In this document: piece after piece, positions 38,035 through 50,859 of the stretch
How the letters are laid out: the number at the start of each line of letters is the position of its first letter
Position numbering within the stretch: the first letter of the stretch is position 1
From: Capitulum mitella
Lineage: Eukaryota > Arthropoda > Thecostraca > Pollicipedomorpha > Pollicipedidae
DNA length: 64,000 bases
Reading direction: 5' to 3'
Assembly (NCBI GenBank): GCA_030062745.1
Contig: CP099850.1
Location: 7,254,001-7,318,000 of the forward strand
Made by a program: the position numbers and the translations under genes
The notes under the pieces: model-generated
Told to the model about the DNA's origin: nothing
The model's database searches: none
Seen by the model: the letters and a program-made list of their open reading frames with translations, nothing else

Positions 38035-40445
38035 CAGTATGTTTACCCCATAATTCCTTCAAAGTCATGCCCCCAAACCCATCTTTGCGAACGCATATAG
38101 CTAACGTTTTAATTCGCCTTGCACGTGACCCTTGAACGACAAAAGGAGCATGTCCGTGAAAACAGCAAGGCATAACACGTATCCACCATACGCAAACCAG
38201 TGCCCTGTGGCTGAGCTCATCCTGCGCCGCCAGTGACGGCAGGTGGCGGCAGCAGGCTCCACACATGGCTCACCGTGGTCGCGCCAGCGTTTCCGGCCTG
38301 TTTCTGGGGATCCATAACATGGAACACAGCCCAGGCATCTCCATGGCGGGTCATTCCTCAGAACATTACGTCGCTTTGTGGACGGCCTCGGTGCTGCTTA
38401 GAACGGATGAGAGGAATTAACGAGACGAAATGGCCCGAACAACCAAAAATTCGTCTCCAATGGCCCCAAGATTGGCAAAACACAATTAGTCCGACAATTG
38501 ATTTTGATTGTCTGAAGGGGCGTGCATGGCGCATCAGGCTTTCCCGGCACCAAAACCCAGTGAAACGCCAATTCGGACTGCAACAAACTGATGGGTACCG
38601 TCGTCTTTATTTGTACATTTCCTGATGGAAACGTCACGCTAAGCTGCTGACTGACGCCCGACACGCGAAGGTGCATGCGGAAGACTATAGAGCATGACTT
38701 AGCGAAATAATCCTGTTCATTTTCATTTTTCGTTTCGATTCTCATGACTGTTAGTCCTGCCAATTACCCGTCGACGGGAAAATGCTTGATAATTATTGGC
38801 AACAGTCAGGCGACAAACCAAGTATTTCTGTTCAAACTGGCGCTGCGGTACGAATAACCAGCCGCGACGTTTTCGAGCCTCAATTTTATCATGAAAGTCT
38901 GAAGAGACCAAGCCAAGCCAGCTGACGGCGAAATTGCGTTAAACCGAGACTAACTCATGCAAATGGTGGGGCTGAGGCACTCTACTGTGGACTGGGATTC
39001 ACCGTCTGAATACGAAGCAGGCGTAATCGCCCCCAAGTTTATCCGCGCTACGAGAACGATGAATCCGAAGCATTCGAAAATGCGAGTGGCTGCGGCGCGA
39101 ACAATTGTGAAAATGCGTTGACGGGAACAAAATGTGTCAGGCACTCGAATGTAGCATCATTGCAGCTTTGCCTAAACAGGCAACAGAATTAGAAAATCTT
39201 AAGGTCTTCTTGAATCGCTCCCCTGTCCAGTAGCTCACGTAGTGCGCAAAATATATCATGACGCATGTTACTCACACCATTCGAAACGCCTTTACAGGCT
39301 TTAATATTTGGTTTAGTTTTGTATGGGAAAATGTTATGAATGAACAGGGACTCCCGCAAGGTAAGTTATTGGGGTTGATCGTCTCTCAGAGTGTGCTGTC
39401 TTGAAATGCAGAGTTGGACACGGAGAGACAGCACGCGAGGTCGGCACAGGCTGATGGACCTGTCAGCCCTCTCGCTACTTGCCTACCTGCTGTCCTCTGG
39501 GCATCCCTGGGATTAGCCGTACACCTCAACGCACTGGCCTTCTCAAAATCGTTCGATGATGCATCGGACTGTCTGCCTGGGTCCGCGAACGGTCGCTGTC
39601 AAAAAAAGAAACGCAAGAAAGAAATAAATGGAAGGGTGATACCGTCACGGAAATGTAGGTAATAACACGCAGAGCCATTAACAAATTTCGGCGAGTATTA
39701 TTCCATGTAACCCGCCCATGACAGTGTTTTGCTTCTCCAATGTCAATACTCTTATACTGCATGGCGCGACTGGGGTTGGTACTACCTGATAATTCAATGT
39801 GGAATTATCTTGACATCCTGCCTGGTCAGATACGCATTGTTTAGTTTCCGGATCCGATTAAAATACAGGTCAGAAGAGGAAATTACATGAAATGATTTTT
39901 AGGCGTTCCCACATAGACGGACGAAATATCTTGCACATACTGCATGTGTAACTTACTCAGCAGGTTATTGCTACAATGCCACATTTTTCAGTTTGACCGT
40001 GTACGGCGTTATACACATTTCATCTCAGCGAGTGGGCTGGTGACGTCCGTTTGGCACTTCGGGTGACCGGCGTGGAGTATCGGTCATTGCATCACTATTT
40101 TCTCTGTGAAAATGAACAAAATGAACAAAATTTTCTTGCAAGTTTGCTCAAGTGCTGAGCGGATACTCTCAGTGTCCTGGCAATATTCGGAGTTCGAAAG
40201 TTTAAAATGCTGCAATGTCGCATGTGCAATGGCAATCCAACGTTTTTTATACTGTATGTGTGTGAAAAAATCTTCGCAAGTACCTTTTTAGAGTCTTCGT
40301 GTTAAATAGTCTAAGAAACACGTGCTCCAGTGACCGATAGCACTGATTCCAAATTCGACCCATCCTGTGATAGCCTCTAAGGTTGCTGGCGAAGTGTCTC
40401 ACTTACTGCCGCGTTAAGTCAGACTATTAGAAGAAACATATAAAA
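38035..40445. other. Spacer without recognisable gene
   Basis: AT-balanced DNA with an octamer at 38957-38964. A short A-rich AAAAAAGAAACGCAAGAAAG tract is near 39601. No coding feature is supported. Confidence 0.5.
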
Positions 40446-40449
40446 GGCG

Positions 40450-40885
40450 GGCACCACGTCTCCCATGCGAAAGCCCATGGCCATGACAAAAACCACGTCC
40501 CTGCCCGTCCGACTCTCGTCTGCCCGCGCCGCGTTTTGCCCGGCAGCGAGAGATGACCTCCGCGTGGCGTATCGGCGACCGTGCCTGGAGCACGACTGCA
40601 CGGTCGCCCCGGCAGAGCCGCGGCAGACTGCGGCGGCGACCGTCGGCTGCCGGCCTCGGCTCCGATTGGGCGGCCGGTCGGCGCTTCCGAGATGAAGCCC
40701 GGCCGGCCGGCCGCGCTATTGCTGGCCCTGTTTGAAGACGGCGGATCACAGGGGATCCGAGGCGCGCCAAGGCTGGTATGAAATTGCGGTATCTGACGCC
40801 GCGCTGACGTCAGCATGGCGCCGCCGGCCGCCGGAAATGGATTGTGAGACGACGAGCGTGAGCCTCAGACAGGGAGAGATTAGGT
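40450..40885 (+). promoter_or_regulatory. CpG island with CRE and splice donor
   Basis: A GC-rich block with the extended CRE palindrome GCTGACGTCAGC at 40803-40814, directly followed by ATGGCGCCGCC. A good 5' splice site, ATGTAG|GTAAGA, lies at 40999-41000, 185 bp after the CRE. The ATG beside the CRE opens only about 10 codons, so any transcript leader is probably non-coding. It has the same CRE-to-donor layout as the islands at 13.2 and 20.8 kb. Confidence 0.48.
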
Positions 40886-41004
40886 TTCTGTGGATTAGGG
40901 ACAATTCGAACAAGCTGATGCGTCATGTTTGGTTTATGGAAGAAATCAGAAGGCATCCATGGGACAACGCAGCGTTCAACAGTGCTGCAGTCATGTAGGT
41001 AAGA

Positions 41005-43985
41005 TACTGGGATGCGGTTTCCATTTCAAACTTGGACGCCCGTCAGCTTTTAGTCTTCCAAGGCAATGATTACTACTTACTTTTACTTGCATCGGGGATG
41101 AAAATGTTGGTGATCACGACGAATCACGTCAAGATTTATTATGCACAACACAGGCTAACAGTGCAAGGCTCTGGGAGAATCTTGAGGTGCCCTGTCAACG
41201 AATTTTTCCCGTTGTTGCCTACCAGATCAGGCACTGAACTTGACAATGACGTTGACACGGTGGTATCGTCTCCTCCGTCCAGGAGACATGAATCCTCGAG
41301 CATGTCCGGAGCGAGGAATAGCCCAAGCGCTTCCCCTGATCGGTCGTGTACAATGCTAACAGCAGCCTGCAGCCGGTGAAGCTTGTGCCGAGCGTTCGGA
41401 CGGTCTCTTCGTTACGCGGCCATGCTGGTGATCATGGTGTACAGATGGCGATTTTGGTCAGCCTTCAGGCCAGATTTTGGCGGTCATGTAGGCTGAGCGG
41501 CGGTCATGTTGCACCCTTAGCGAGTGGGTGAACACATTGGCCTTTTGATGGCGATTATTGTCCCTGGATAAGACAGCTCTGCCCAGCTCGGAGGCCTGGG
41601 CCACCAAGCCATCTCCTAAGAAGTGTCAAAAATCCCGTACCGGCGTGCCGAAATACTAAAAACAACCACTCATATCTGCTTTTGGACAAATGACGTAGCC
41701 ATGATTCCCCGAAGTGGGGCCCGACAGCATTTACGTGGAGCTCCTGAAAAAAAACATTAAAATATGCCTACATTTTCTTTTACGTTGCTTCCTGCTAGAA
41801 AATGTTCGATATTTTAGAAAGAAGCCAAATGGTGGCCAAAAATGGTGTCAGGTTTAGTGCTCGGCTGTCGCCGTCGGTTGACTGCGTTTCTGCCTCACCC
41901 TGTTTACCTCCCACTTAAAGAACAGGATTCTGGGGGCGTTAATGCTTGGCTTTACAAGTGGTTCAACCGCCGTGAAATTTAGGGGATAGAGAAAACAAGA
42001 ATGAGCGAGTGCGTATTTCTATGACAACGTTTTTTGGTATTGGGCAGATCAAACATCATCGAACCAGTTGTCTGAGCTAGAGGTGGACCTCGGTTGACTA
42101 GTGCCACCTGGTGTGTAAAGTATAAGCTTGAGTATTAGAATTTGGCCACCAGAGCGCACTGATGTATATTGGTGAGCGGCCGACCGTAAAAAGGTCCCTG
42201 GGTTCGCTTAAACCAACGCCAAACTATGGATATGTGGTTTGGGATTGGGGTAAGTTCCGAAACAAGGAGGCGAAGAAAGCGAGCTGACTTGTTCTGTATC
42301 TGTGATAAATATGTGCTAGTATGCAGTGGAACGAAACCAGCGAAGGCTTCATCACTTGGGGCATTGCGCTGGCGGACGAGAAATACTATTGTCGTTTACG
42401 CTCTTCATTACGGTTAGAGCACTTCCTCCGCCATGTTGAAGCTATGGCTTTTGCCGAGATTGATCCCTTTACGGGTGTACGCAAGCTCATGAGGGTCGGC
42501 AGGGAGACTCCGCCTGACGAACAGGGCGTATCAGGACAAAAACGTCCCGGAAGCCTAACAGGCGCACAAAACACCTACTCAGGGGCCCGACACCACAGAA
42601 GAATGGGAAAAACGCCAATCAACACGGCCCGCCCGCGAGTTAAACATTTCCCGGCACAAAGAACGCACGGCAAAAAGGGTCGTTCCACGGCTACAAGCAA
42701 AGCTGAGGACTTATTGGTTCATTTCGCACTCTTTTTGTGCCGATAATATTCACCTATTTTTTTGAAGTCAGCGAAATAAAACATGAGCGCAAAACCATCG
42801 TTCCTGACAGAGGCAATGTTTTTGTCTCTGGAGGTAGACTTTTTTATGCATGAGCGTTGGAACAACCATTCGTCGTCTTTTTGAGATCGTCGTTCAAATG
42901 TGGATAAAAGTATCTCCAGAAAGCAACTTAGTGGATTATCACAACATGGTTTTAAGCTGTCAAGAAAACAGTTTTTGAGGCAAATGTCTTTTCTCGCCAT
43001 GTCTCCTTATCTAAATGTACCGCTTTAGTGATCTTCGTGGAGCTATACACTCTGCTTTCGATGAAATAAAGCGTATCCGGTGAAACACTGTTTGCCAAGG
43101 GCTCGGCCACTGACAGCTTCCAGTATTTTTCTTTCGACCAAAATTCAGTTTCGATAAAAGTTATGTCATCATCGTCGGATGAAGCTTCATGAGGTTTCAT
43201 CCATATTTTCCTTTTCGTATGTATCAGGCTGCATGTTCAACAATTTCTCGAAACTGAAGTCAAGGGGCATACACTTCTGGGCTGCATGACATACTGATTG
43301 CAGATCTAGGTCGTCTCGGCCATGTCCTAAGAAGAACTGAGACTGGAGAACAGGTAACAGAGAAAATGTGGTTCCATTACATAGTCTGTTTTGGCGTACA
43401 GTGCTGGACAATATTGCAGAACATGGACAAGGAAGCCAAGAATAGTGATGGCACCTTTCGCCACTGAACATAAAGACACCAATGCTGTACGCACACAAAA
43501 ACCAACAAATAAAAAGCCACTTACGCTATCACGCCATTTTCGCATAGTGTTGTTTTTAGCCAGGTCCAGCGCTAGAGCGCTTAATTACAATCGGGCCAGC
43601 GAGCGTAAAGATCTTATCCACCTTTTTGTATTATGAATTGCGGCAATTTACCTTCGAAACCCCGTAGCTTCGGGCGTTGTGTATGGCTCAATTAAATCGA
43701 AATGGACCCTATTCATTTCGTAATAAAGCGCCACAATGGCGACACACAGACCAGTGTCCCCAATACCGCAGCCGGGAGTCGTTAATAATGCAGCACGACC
43801 GTGACAGCGCCACGGCTGATAACCGGCACGGACCGTTTTTCCTCTTCCGCGTCGGTTTGCATTCTTTATAACGCAGGCCAGGGCACGACCGGAGCGCGAT
43901 GCCGCGTGGTTGGACGTACGCAGCGGCGCCGTACACCTCTTACCCCCATACAGCAGCACCGCTCGCACCTGAAACACCCAATTTA
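41005..43985. other. Spacer without recognisable gene
   Basis: AT-balanced DNA. Adjacent minus-strand frames at 42952-43200 and 43187-43498 are acidic and unusually protein-like but end in a frameshift relative to each other, and I recognise no family. Confidence 0.45.
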
Positions 43986-43989
43986 GCCA

Positions 43990-44745
43990 AATGACCACGG
44001 AATCGCCTAGGACGGCCTAAAACGCACGAGAAGCAGGCCACCGCACGCCGGCGGTCCGGCGCTGAATCGGTCTGCTTACCTTTGGGGCGCACCACGACTT
44101 CGGTGACGCAGGGGCAAGTGGGCACCGCCGCTCGCAAACGTGACGTCTCATGACAGCCGTGCGCAGTTCAATTTACTCGCGGCGGTCATCTGCATGGCAA
44201 ACGTAACTCACGGCGGCGAACCGGCGAACTCGAGCCGGCGCACAAGCAGGTTACCGCGGGCAGTTCGCAGCTTGCGCCTGCTTCCTTCCCGGAAGCCGTT
44301 GGGCGCGGATTAATGTTGGCTAATTGCGGCGGCGGCCGCCGCGCGGTAGGCGGCCCGGCCGCGGACGGAGCCGCCCTGTGGCCGCGGCGGCTTTCATGTA
44401 CTTCTCATGAGCTGCAGTGACAGCTGGGGCGTGAAAAGCGGCGGCCTGCATGCATTACCGCCGACACCGTCCGCGCGGCGGCGCGGCGGCGTGCGTGACT
44501 TACTCGGGGGAGGGAGGCCGCGCGGCGCCGCCGTTCCGCTCGCCGCTCGCCACTGGCGGCGCGCTTCGCCCGCGGAAGATTGGCGGAGACTTGCTGGTAT
44601 CACTGCGCTCCTGCTGGGCGAAGATGGTCGGGTCGCGGGCCCGAGGCCGTTTGTCTGCATCCTCCTTTGGAGCAGACTCGTCAGAAGCGCCGGTCGGAAG
44701 AGGCCGACACGAGTGGATCCGGCCCGCGTTAACACGCGCTCTGGA
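43990..44745. promoter_or_regulatory. CpG island with homeodomain-like AT words
   Basis: A long GC-rich block. Near 44307-44330 it contains GCGGATTAATGTTGGCTAATTGCGG, that is, two TAAT cores in a GC-rich setting, as in many developmental enhancers. Frames of 125-158 codons on both strands are low-complexity. Confidence 0.42.
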
Positions 44746-45198
44746 AGGGGAGGGCACTTTTGTGCCATCATCCACCCGTTTTTTTCTCGGAAGTTTCGAG
44801 AACAGATCGGAGCTGTTGCTTTATGACATTTGTGACGTGTTCAATAACTCGTTGACGGACGCAAAGAATTCGAAAATTTGCTGGCAGTTTTTGATGTCTG
44901 AAGCACTTGAAGTCCAGTACACGTAAAAGAAAAAGCGGTTGTCGCATACAAATGGAAACTTCGCGAGAGGACAAGCGTTCTACGTCAGACTACCGTTTGA
45001 ACATTATCGGCCGGCATCATTCGGAGGATGGATGTATCAAGACCGAAGCAGGGTCATTGAAGATCAAGGTCATCAAAGGTCAAGGTTAATCAGCTTGTTA
45101 CTTGATCTAGATTTGCTTTCCAAGATGTCGATTTGTGTGAAATATGCATTCAAAAATATGACAACTCGTTTGCACACATTGGTGCGCTTTTTTAATGT

Positions 45199-45260
45199 AC
45201 ATATATATATATATATATATATATACATATTATATATATATATATCTTTATATATATAAT
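45199..45260. repeat. TA microsatellite
   Basis: Alternating (TA)n with short interruptions (ACATATTATA, TATCTTTATA). Confidence 0.95.
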
Positions 45261-45735
45261 GCTTACGTTTTACAACAATCAAGTCATGTAACTGGGCCCA
45301 TTATAACAAAATAACTTAGGTGCAGACAGTTTAGATAGAACTTACTTTGGGTCAAGAACTTCATTCAATGGCATCGCTTCATTTCATTTGAATTTGCGGG
45401 GATCAGTGAACGCGGAAAATGAGCGAATGTGCCGATGTTTTTTATTTTCACCAGCAGTACGCCATGCGAAGCGTTTAGCGCCCTTATGTACACTCAGGCT
45501 ACACCACGATTCCGCGTTGCTCTAAATCTGATCTGCAAAAATTAAAAATGACCTCATGGGTTCGTGGCCTGACATGAACTCGACCCGAAGTCTTCACTGA
45601 AAACCTCAGAAGAATGGGAATTGTATTCCACATTTTAATGCTCTATCACGCACCTTTTTCGCATTTCGGAAAACCGCATCGAAGGGCCTGTACGGCCCAA
45701 GAGTGTCCAAATTCGTCATTTTTGACCACCTTTGG

Positions 45736-45772
45736 CCTTGAATATATTGACCTCAGGTCAATATATTCAAGG
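45736..45772. repeat. Perfect palindrome, 18-bp arms and 1-bp centre
   Basis: CCTTGAATATATTGACCT at 45736-45753 and its exact reverse complement at 45755-45772 flank a single C. The centre reads TGACCTCAGGTCA, an everted pair of nuclear-receptor half-sites spaced by one base. It is followed by a short direct repeat of GTATTCAAGGCGGAAAAGTG-like sequence to about 45810. Confidence 0.93.
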
Positions 45773-47899
45773 CGGTAAAGTGCAAGTATTCAAGGCGGAA
45801 AAGTGCACATAATGTATCTCCTTATAGCCCTATCCTACCCTTCAAATTTCGTCGTGTCTGGCTCTTACCGTTTCCGAGATCGGGGGAGGGACACAAAAGA
45901 ACCCCTCCTTCCAGTGCGCGTTAGCGCGAAACCCTCTTCCACTGCTCGTGTTAAAGGGCATGATACAAAGGGTCCCAGCCTGTTCGTGCGAACGGGGTTT
46001 CAGTAACCCACGAGGACTAATGGAGACAAGTTGCACTGTTTGGAAGGACGGACAGTGGTCTGATGAGAATTATTTGATACTGCTACGGCATTTGCACTTG
46101 CGGGTTGTTTTCGCGGCCGCAGTGTTGAAAAACGACTGAAAAAATGGCACGAAAACCGGCAGTCTTCAGCACCTAATCATCTGCGTCATTCATGACGCTC
46201 AACCAACAGTCCAGCACAGCCCCAGACATGTACGGAAGCCAGCGTGGTGCCAGTCAGCGACTTCAACGTTCTCGTATTCGCACGGTAAACAATGCTCATG
46301 GGCTCTCCACACAATGAGACGTCACTTGCGTTTTTGCTTGTCTGGCCAGGTAAAAAGTCCTAATGGCTTAATCAATCAATCTCGCGTCGGCAACAAAAAC
46401 AGGGCTCTGACCTCCCGCCCTGCCCGCCGCCTCCACTCGGCGGTCTTGTTGGTCTTTGGACCTGGTCTGTATGAGTCACGCCCCTGTTTTAGCTGTTCCC
46501 GACGGTCGGCCCATTCCAAATGAGCAGCGACCCCTGACTATGGGCAATCGCCTCAGGTGCATTTAGAACTTCCCATTTCCCGCCGTGGCTGCTGGGTTTT
46601 TGTACCTTGGCATTTTAATTCAATACTGCGTCGCTAACGATCATTTTTCCGTTGTAATTTAGGGCGATTCGCCCTAATGTTCAGCCCTTCCTATAGCAGT
46701 TAGCAAAGGCCCAGATGGACGAAGGATGCATCGATCATCGGTGAAACCATCACGGCCACGTCTCCTAATTCCGTAAAATAAATCCCCGGGGCGTTCATTA
46801 ATAACTGAGACGTTTGGACTTCGTCCGCGTGCTTTGACGCAAAGCATCAGCGAAAAGGAAACGGGGAAAGACTCCGAAACGCCACTAATTTATTAAATAA
46901 TTACAGCCCAGTATAATGTACTTAATGATGCAGTTCCGGGTGATGTTTTTGTTTGGGCGTTTCGACCACTTTCCGTTACAATATTTTATAACGCAGCCAG
47001 CAAAGTGGCAAGGAACGTGTAATTAGTAGGTTTATGCTGTTTTATGTGACATGAAAACGCTAGGTTCAGTGAGACGTAACCGTCCTCGAGCCTCATGGTT
47101 TTCCACCACGGCATCGTGGCTTGCAGCGGGATAGTACGGACATCTTTCAGCCCTGCAAAAACAACGCCGTGCAGCGCGAAAAGAGTAACGTTCGCAGCAC
47201 GAGAGGTTAGGGCCCTCGTCGGCTCAGGAAGAAGCTCAACCCAACGCATGCTCCTGCGTTTTGCTAGACGTCATGGCTTGGAATAGACGCTTCAGAATGC
47301 AACAGGTTCCGGGAATGAGCACTGGACATGTCCACCGTCACCCAACATACAACCCCCCCCCACACACACACACATCACCACAGAACGCATTCATTTTAAT
47401 AAACAAGAAACTGGATGGCAAAACAACATTTGCGAGTCAAGCCTCACATCATCATCACGTTGTGTTGCACGCCCCAGCTACATCATTTACTGCCCCAAAG
47501 TTTGCAAATTGCTTTCTTTGCTGCAGTTACCCTCTGCACGGTCCTTGTCAAAATTCATGCCCTCTGAGGTGGCGTTGACCTTCGCTCCACTTCGTCTTGT
47601 TAGCCATGCCGTGTTCCATTCATCACAAATAGCGAATTAGTGCCGAATTACTGTACAACATATGCCATCTGGCGCACAGATGGCAGAAGAGCATTCCAAG
47701 ATGAAGGTACAGCCATGCGGAACGCGTGTCTTTGCAAAATGCACATTACCCCCGGCATTGTTAAACTTGAAGGTTCCTGGCACCAGACACTCTTTCCTTC
47801 CTCATATATTCGACGTCAGGACCAGTACGCTTTTCGAGTTCAGTCATCGTAACCAGCATAAGTTAACGTGTGGCCGATTGATTTGATGAATTCGCGGGA

Positions 47900-48290
47900 A
47901 GTCAGTGCGGAGACGCGTTAGTCGTAAGAGGCGGGATATTTCCGCCACCGTCCGCCGCCGAAAACGCCGCGCAGCGCCACCGTTCGGCTCTCGTTTGAAC
48001 CCCTCCCCCCTCGACGGCTGATGTGCAAGCCCCCAGCAGGAGGCGCGCCCGAGTCTCCGGAGCTAAATTGAATCGTTGATTTATTGTTTCAGGACGACAC
48101 AACAATTAAACTTAACGACGGCGCGGGGAGGCTCGGCTCTGAACGCCGAGCAGTCGCCAGTCGACAAACGATCTCCGAATACGTCAAATTGCCGGCTCTG
48201 TCTGCCGACGGAGAGCAGAAGGCGATCTCGGCCACCGCCGGCAGCCAGCACGTGGTAGGCGTCACGGCACGCAGGTAATGTTCGTTCCCG
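47900..48290. promoter_or_regulatory. CpG-island-like block overlapping a candidate exon
   Basis: A GC-rich patch split by a short AT-rich segment (about 48060-48115) that contains a polypyrimidine tract and splice acceptor. The right half coincides with the candidate exon at 48093-48273. Confidence 0.35.
48093..48273 (+). CDS. Candidate internal exon, product unknown
   Basis: The upstream sequence TTGATTTATTGTTTCAG is a very good 3' splice site. The downstream ACGCAG|GTAATG is an acceptable 5' splice site. Between them one frame (starting in phase 0 with DDTTIKLNDGAGRLG) stays open across all 60 codons, ending ...GSQHVVGVTAR, with two bases carried over to the next exon. A second frame is also open for most of the length, so the coding call is not secure. 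No domain is recognised and no partner exon was found. It could instead be an exon of a non-coding transcript. Confidence 0.35.
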
Positions 48291-48294
48291 GAAC

Positions 48295-49290
48295 GCTGTT
48301 GGTTCTCCGGCTTGATCTTGAATGGACGGCTACTGGCATATTAATGGAAAAACATGCATTATGGATTTCGGGCATCATTTGCCTTACCCGGGTTTGAGAT
48401 GGACAGTTCATAGTGAGCGTGTTGTGCAATACAGTTATGGATATTCGTGCTTCGTTGAGGCTGTGCTCTGAGGATGTATACTGCGACACTCCCCTCTGCG
48501 AAAAAAGTCATACAGCAGTATCGTTGCACATGTCTATCCACACATCCTTGCATCCGTCTGATGGTTGTTTTGTTTTGTTTTTATTGTTTTTAACCGAAGT
48601 TGTCTTCCGATATCTGCAGTGAACACCGTACACCATATTTGCATTGAATAGTGTTTCTTTCGGAGAACCGTAAAGACAAAAACGTGTTATGTGAAGCCCA
48701 CATGTGGACGTGTTTTGTTAAAGCTGTGTCTGTTTTCCAAAATTCGGGACGCGTCCATTATTCCTGTCATGGGTTTCCAAGACAGGTGTGGAGTTTCTGA
48801 AACGCCATGCACGACGCTGTTATGACCAACATTGCTAATTACGGTTGTTAAGTATTATATCATTGCAATATATATATATGTATATGTATAGATATAAATA
48901 TAGGTATGTTGCGTTTGCGTTCCACAACAAACACAACGAAAAATACCGATAACAAGTTGAACAGCCTGTCGAGCAAGCCAATTCCGCATTCCCATTTTCT
49001 TACGTGTAGTGACAAAAGGTATAGTCGTCGCATTGCGCATTATGTAAAGCCTGGCACAATCATGTACGCAACACACACGCGGAAGGGCACCACATTTGAA
49101 GATGATATCATTTATGACATTTTTTTAGAAATATTGCTATATTAGCTTCCCATCCATCACGTGGCAAGCGCATTTGATGAGCTCTATTCCTACATACGTG
49201 AAATTCCAAGCACAGGCGTGACACTGACGAAATAAAATGCCATTTGATGTAGGCGATTGATATTTCCTGACACCGTGGCGACTCGACATT
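48295..49290. other. Spacer with a TA-rich tract
   Basis: AT-balanced DNA with a (TA)n-like tract at 48868-48902 and an octamer (ATTTGCAT) at 48637-48644. No gene is supported. Confidence 0.5.
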
Positions 49291-49297
49291 TCGTCGC

Positions 49298-49369
49298 GGG
49301 GATGTAGCTCAGTGGTAGAGCGCTCGCTTCGCATGTGAGAGGCCTCGGGTTCAAACCCCGACATCTCCA
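49298..49369 (+). tRNA. tRNA-Ala (anticodon CGC)
   Basis: A 72-nt cloverleaf, acceptor GGGGATG/CATCTCC with the alanine-specific G3:U70 pair, anticodon loop TTCGCAT (anticodon CGC, reading GCG), T loop TTCAAAC, discriminator A. A and B boxes are intact and there is no intron. TTTT at 49381-49384 follows by about 11 nt, a standard polymerase III stop. It is the only one of the four copies on the plus strand and is identical to those at 36754 and 53006. Confidence 0.97.
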
Positions 49370-49739
49370 GCCCGACGCGTGTTTTGGACGACTATGAGGT
49401 TTTTCAGAGAACTTTGCGTCATTGTGAGGGTGGCGAAGAGTCCAGGTTTGTTAGACGTGCCGATGGCTGCTCAAGGTGTGATGGGCCGAAGCCAAGCCGG
49501 AACGGCCACGCACCGAATGTCACTTTCATCGCAACCGCCCCAATTGGCGGTCGTCTCATATCTCTAAGGCCTGTCACAATGGCTTGCAGTCGGCTGTCAC
49601 AGAGCATTTTTAACAGACCATTCCCAAATTCGAACAGCCTGAAACCAGTCTACGGACGGATGCGCTCCGGTCCCCAGCTCAGGAAAATGGCATGCTGTTC
49701 TCTGACGCACTGCTCGAGAAGGGTCACGTCACCTCAGAT

Positions 49740-49880
49740 AGGTCGCCCGAGGGCTTGCTAGGCTTGGCCCTGGCATTCCGGCTTCATATGCGGCTGGCGA
49801 ACAGACCATCCGCCCCCGTCCCCGCCCCCGCCCCCGCCGGGGCCGCCTCCGGCCGCCCAGCCGCACCACTTTGACCGCAT
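49740..49880. promoter_or_regulatory. Small GC-rich patch
   Basis: A short C/G-rich stretch including a repeated CCCCCG unit (CGCCCCCGTCCCCGCCCCCG) near 49809-49835. It is too short and too simple to call a promoter with confidence. Confidence 0.25.
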
Positions 49881-49965
49881 CAGCTCTGACAAATGACAGG
49901 TGGATAATTACAAACGCACCTCGCAGCGTTTCAATTAGCTGTGGCTGCCAGCGGAACGGTGCGTT

Positions 49966-50160
49966 ACACCGCCCCTCTGAATACCGTGAACACACACCGC
50001 CCCTCTGAACACTGACGTACACTGCCCATCTGAATACTACAAACACACACCGCCCCGCCTAGTACCGTGAACACACACCGACCCTTTGAATACCATGAAC
50101 ACACCGTCTCTCTGAATAAAGACAACACACCGGAAATGTTCGAAATACCGTGAACACTTG
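49966..50160. repeat. Degenerate tandem repeat, about 28-32-bp unit
   Basis: Repeats of ACACACCGCCCCTCTGAATA joined to CCGTGAACAC, occurring about six times with substitutions and small indels. A related CCGTGAAC word recurs at about 50490. No open frame runs through it. Confidence 0.85.
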
Positions 50161-50859
50161 AACATATCACGCCGCTGAACAAGAGCGGAACTTTTTTAAA
50201 CTTTTGGGATGCAAATGTCATTCTGAAAGTCATACTTGCCACCATGCGTCATTTTTCACCATGCTCTTTTTCCCTCTTTGTCCGCAAAGCTGGGGATCCA
50301 CCTGCATTCCAACTAACAACAAAGTCCCAATCATACCTCTTAGAGCTCTGAGGATTTATCTGGTTGTCAGGGTTTACCTGGAAGCTGTGATCAGTTAATC
50401 TGTCTGAAAGCCGTTAGCATTTAGCCAGTCTGAAAGCATGGGCATTTAGTTCATCTGGAAGCCTCAAACACACTGTCGATTTCAATACCGTGAACGTACC
50501 TTAACGGTAAGAGGCATGGAGGACGCAACGTTCGTTCGCCTACTAAGATGTGCTGCAGAACGTGGTCACTTAGCTTTGAACCTCATTGTATCGGTGCTAA
50601 ACGCAAGCAAAAATACCCGATAGCCAGGATCCGTCTGTCGCACGACTGCACACAACATCCTTCTCTGCCTTTCTCCGCTTGCCTTCTCAGCGGTTATGTG
50701 CTGGCCACTGGCCACACACAACAACAAACATACTTGTCCCAAGGTCTGTTATGGCAGTGGAATTTACTGCGACCTATTCGGTCAGGAAAACATTCGGGCA
50801 AGGTCCGCAGGTCCAGGGCCGTTCCCGACTCGCTCAAACACACAGCCAAGAAGCGGAGC

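Larger units (their letters stand above)
44750..47895. other. Spacer with a microsatellite and a perfect palindrome
   Basis: AT-balanced DNA. It includes the TA repeat at 45199 and the inverted repeat at 45736 (listed separately). A run of 9 C followed by (CA)n is near 47350-47375. No gene is supported. Confidence 0.5.

Noticed and set aside
42952-43498. Two adjacent acidic minus-strand frames resembling one protein
   Set aside because: They are in different frames, flanking splice sites do not join them, and I recognise no family. Possibly an old coding fragment, but not supportable.
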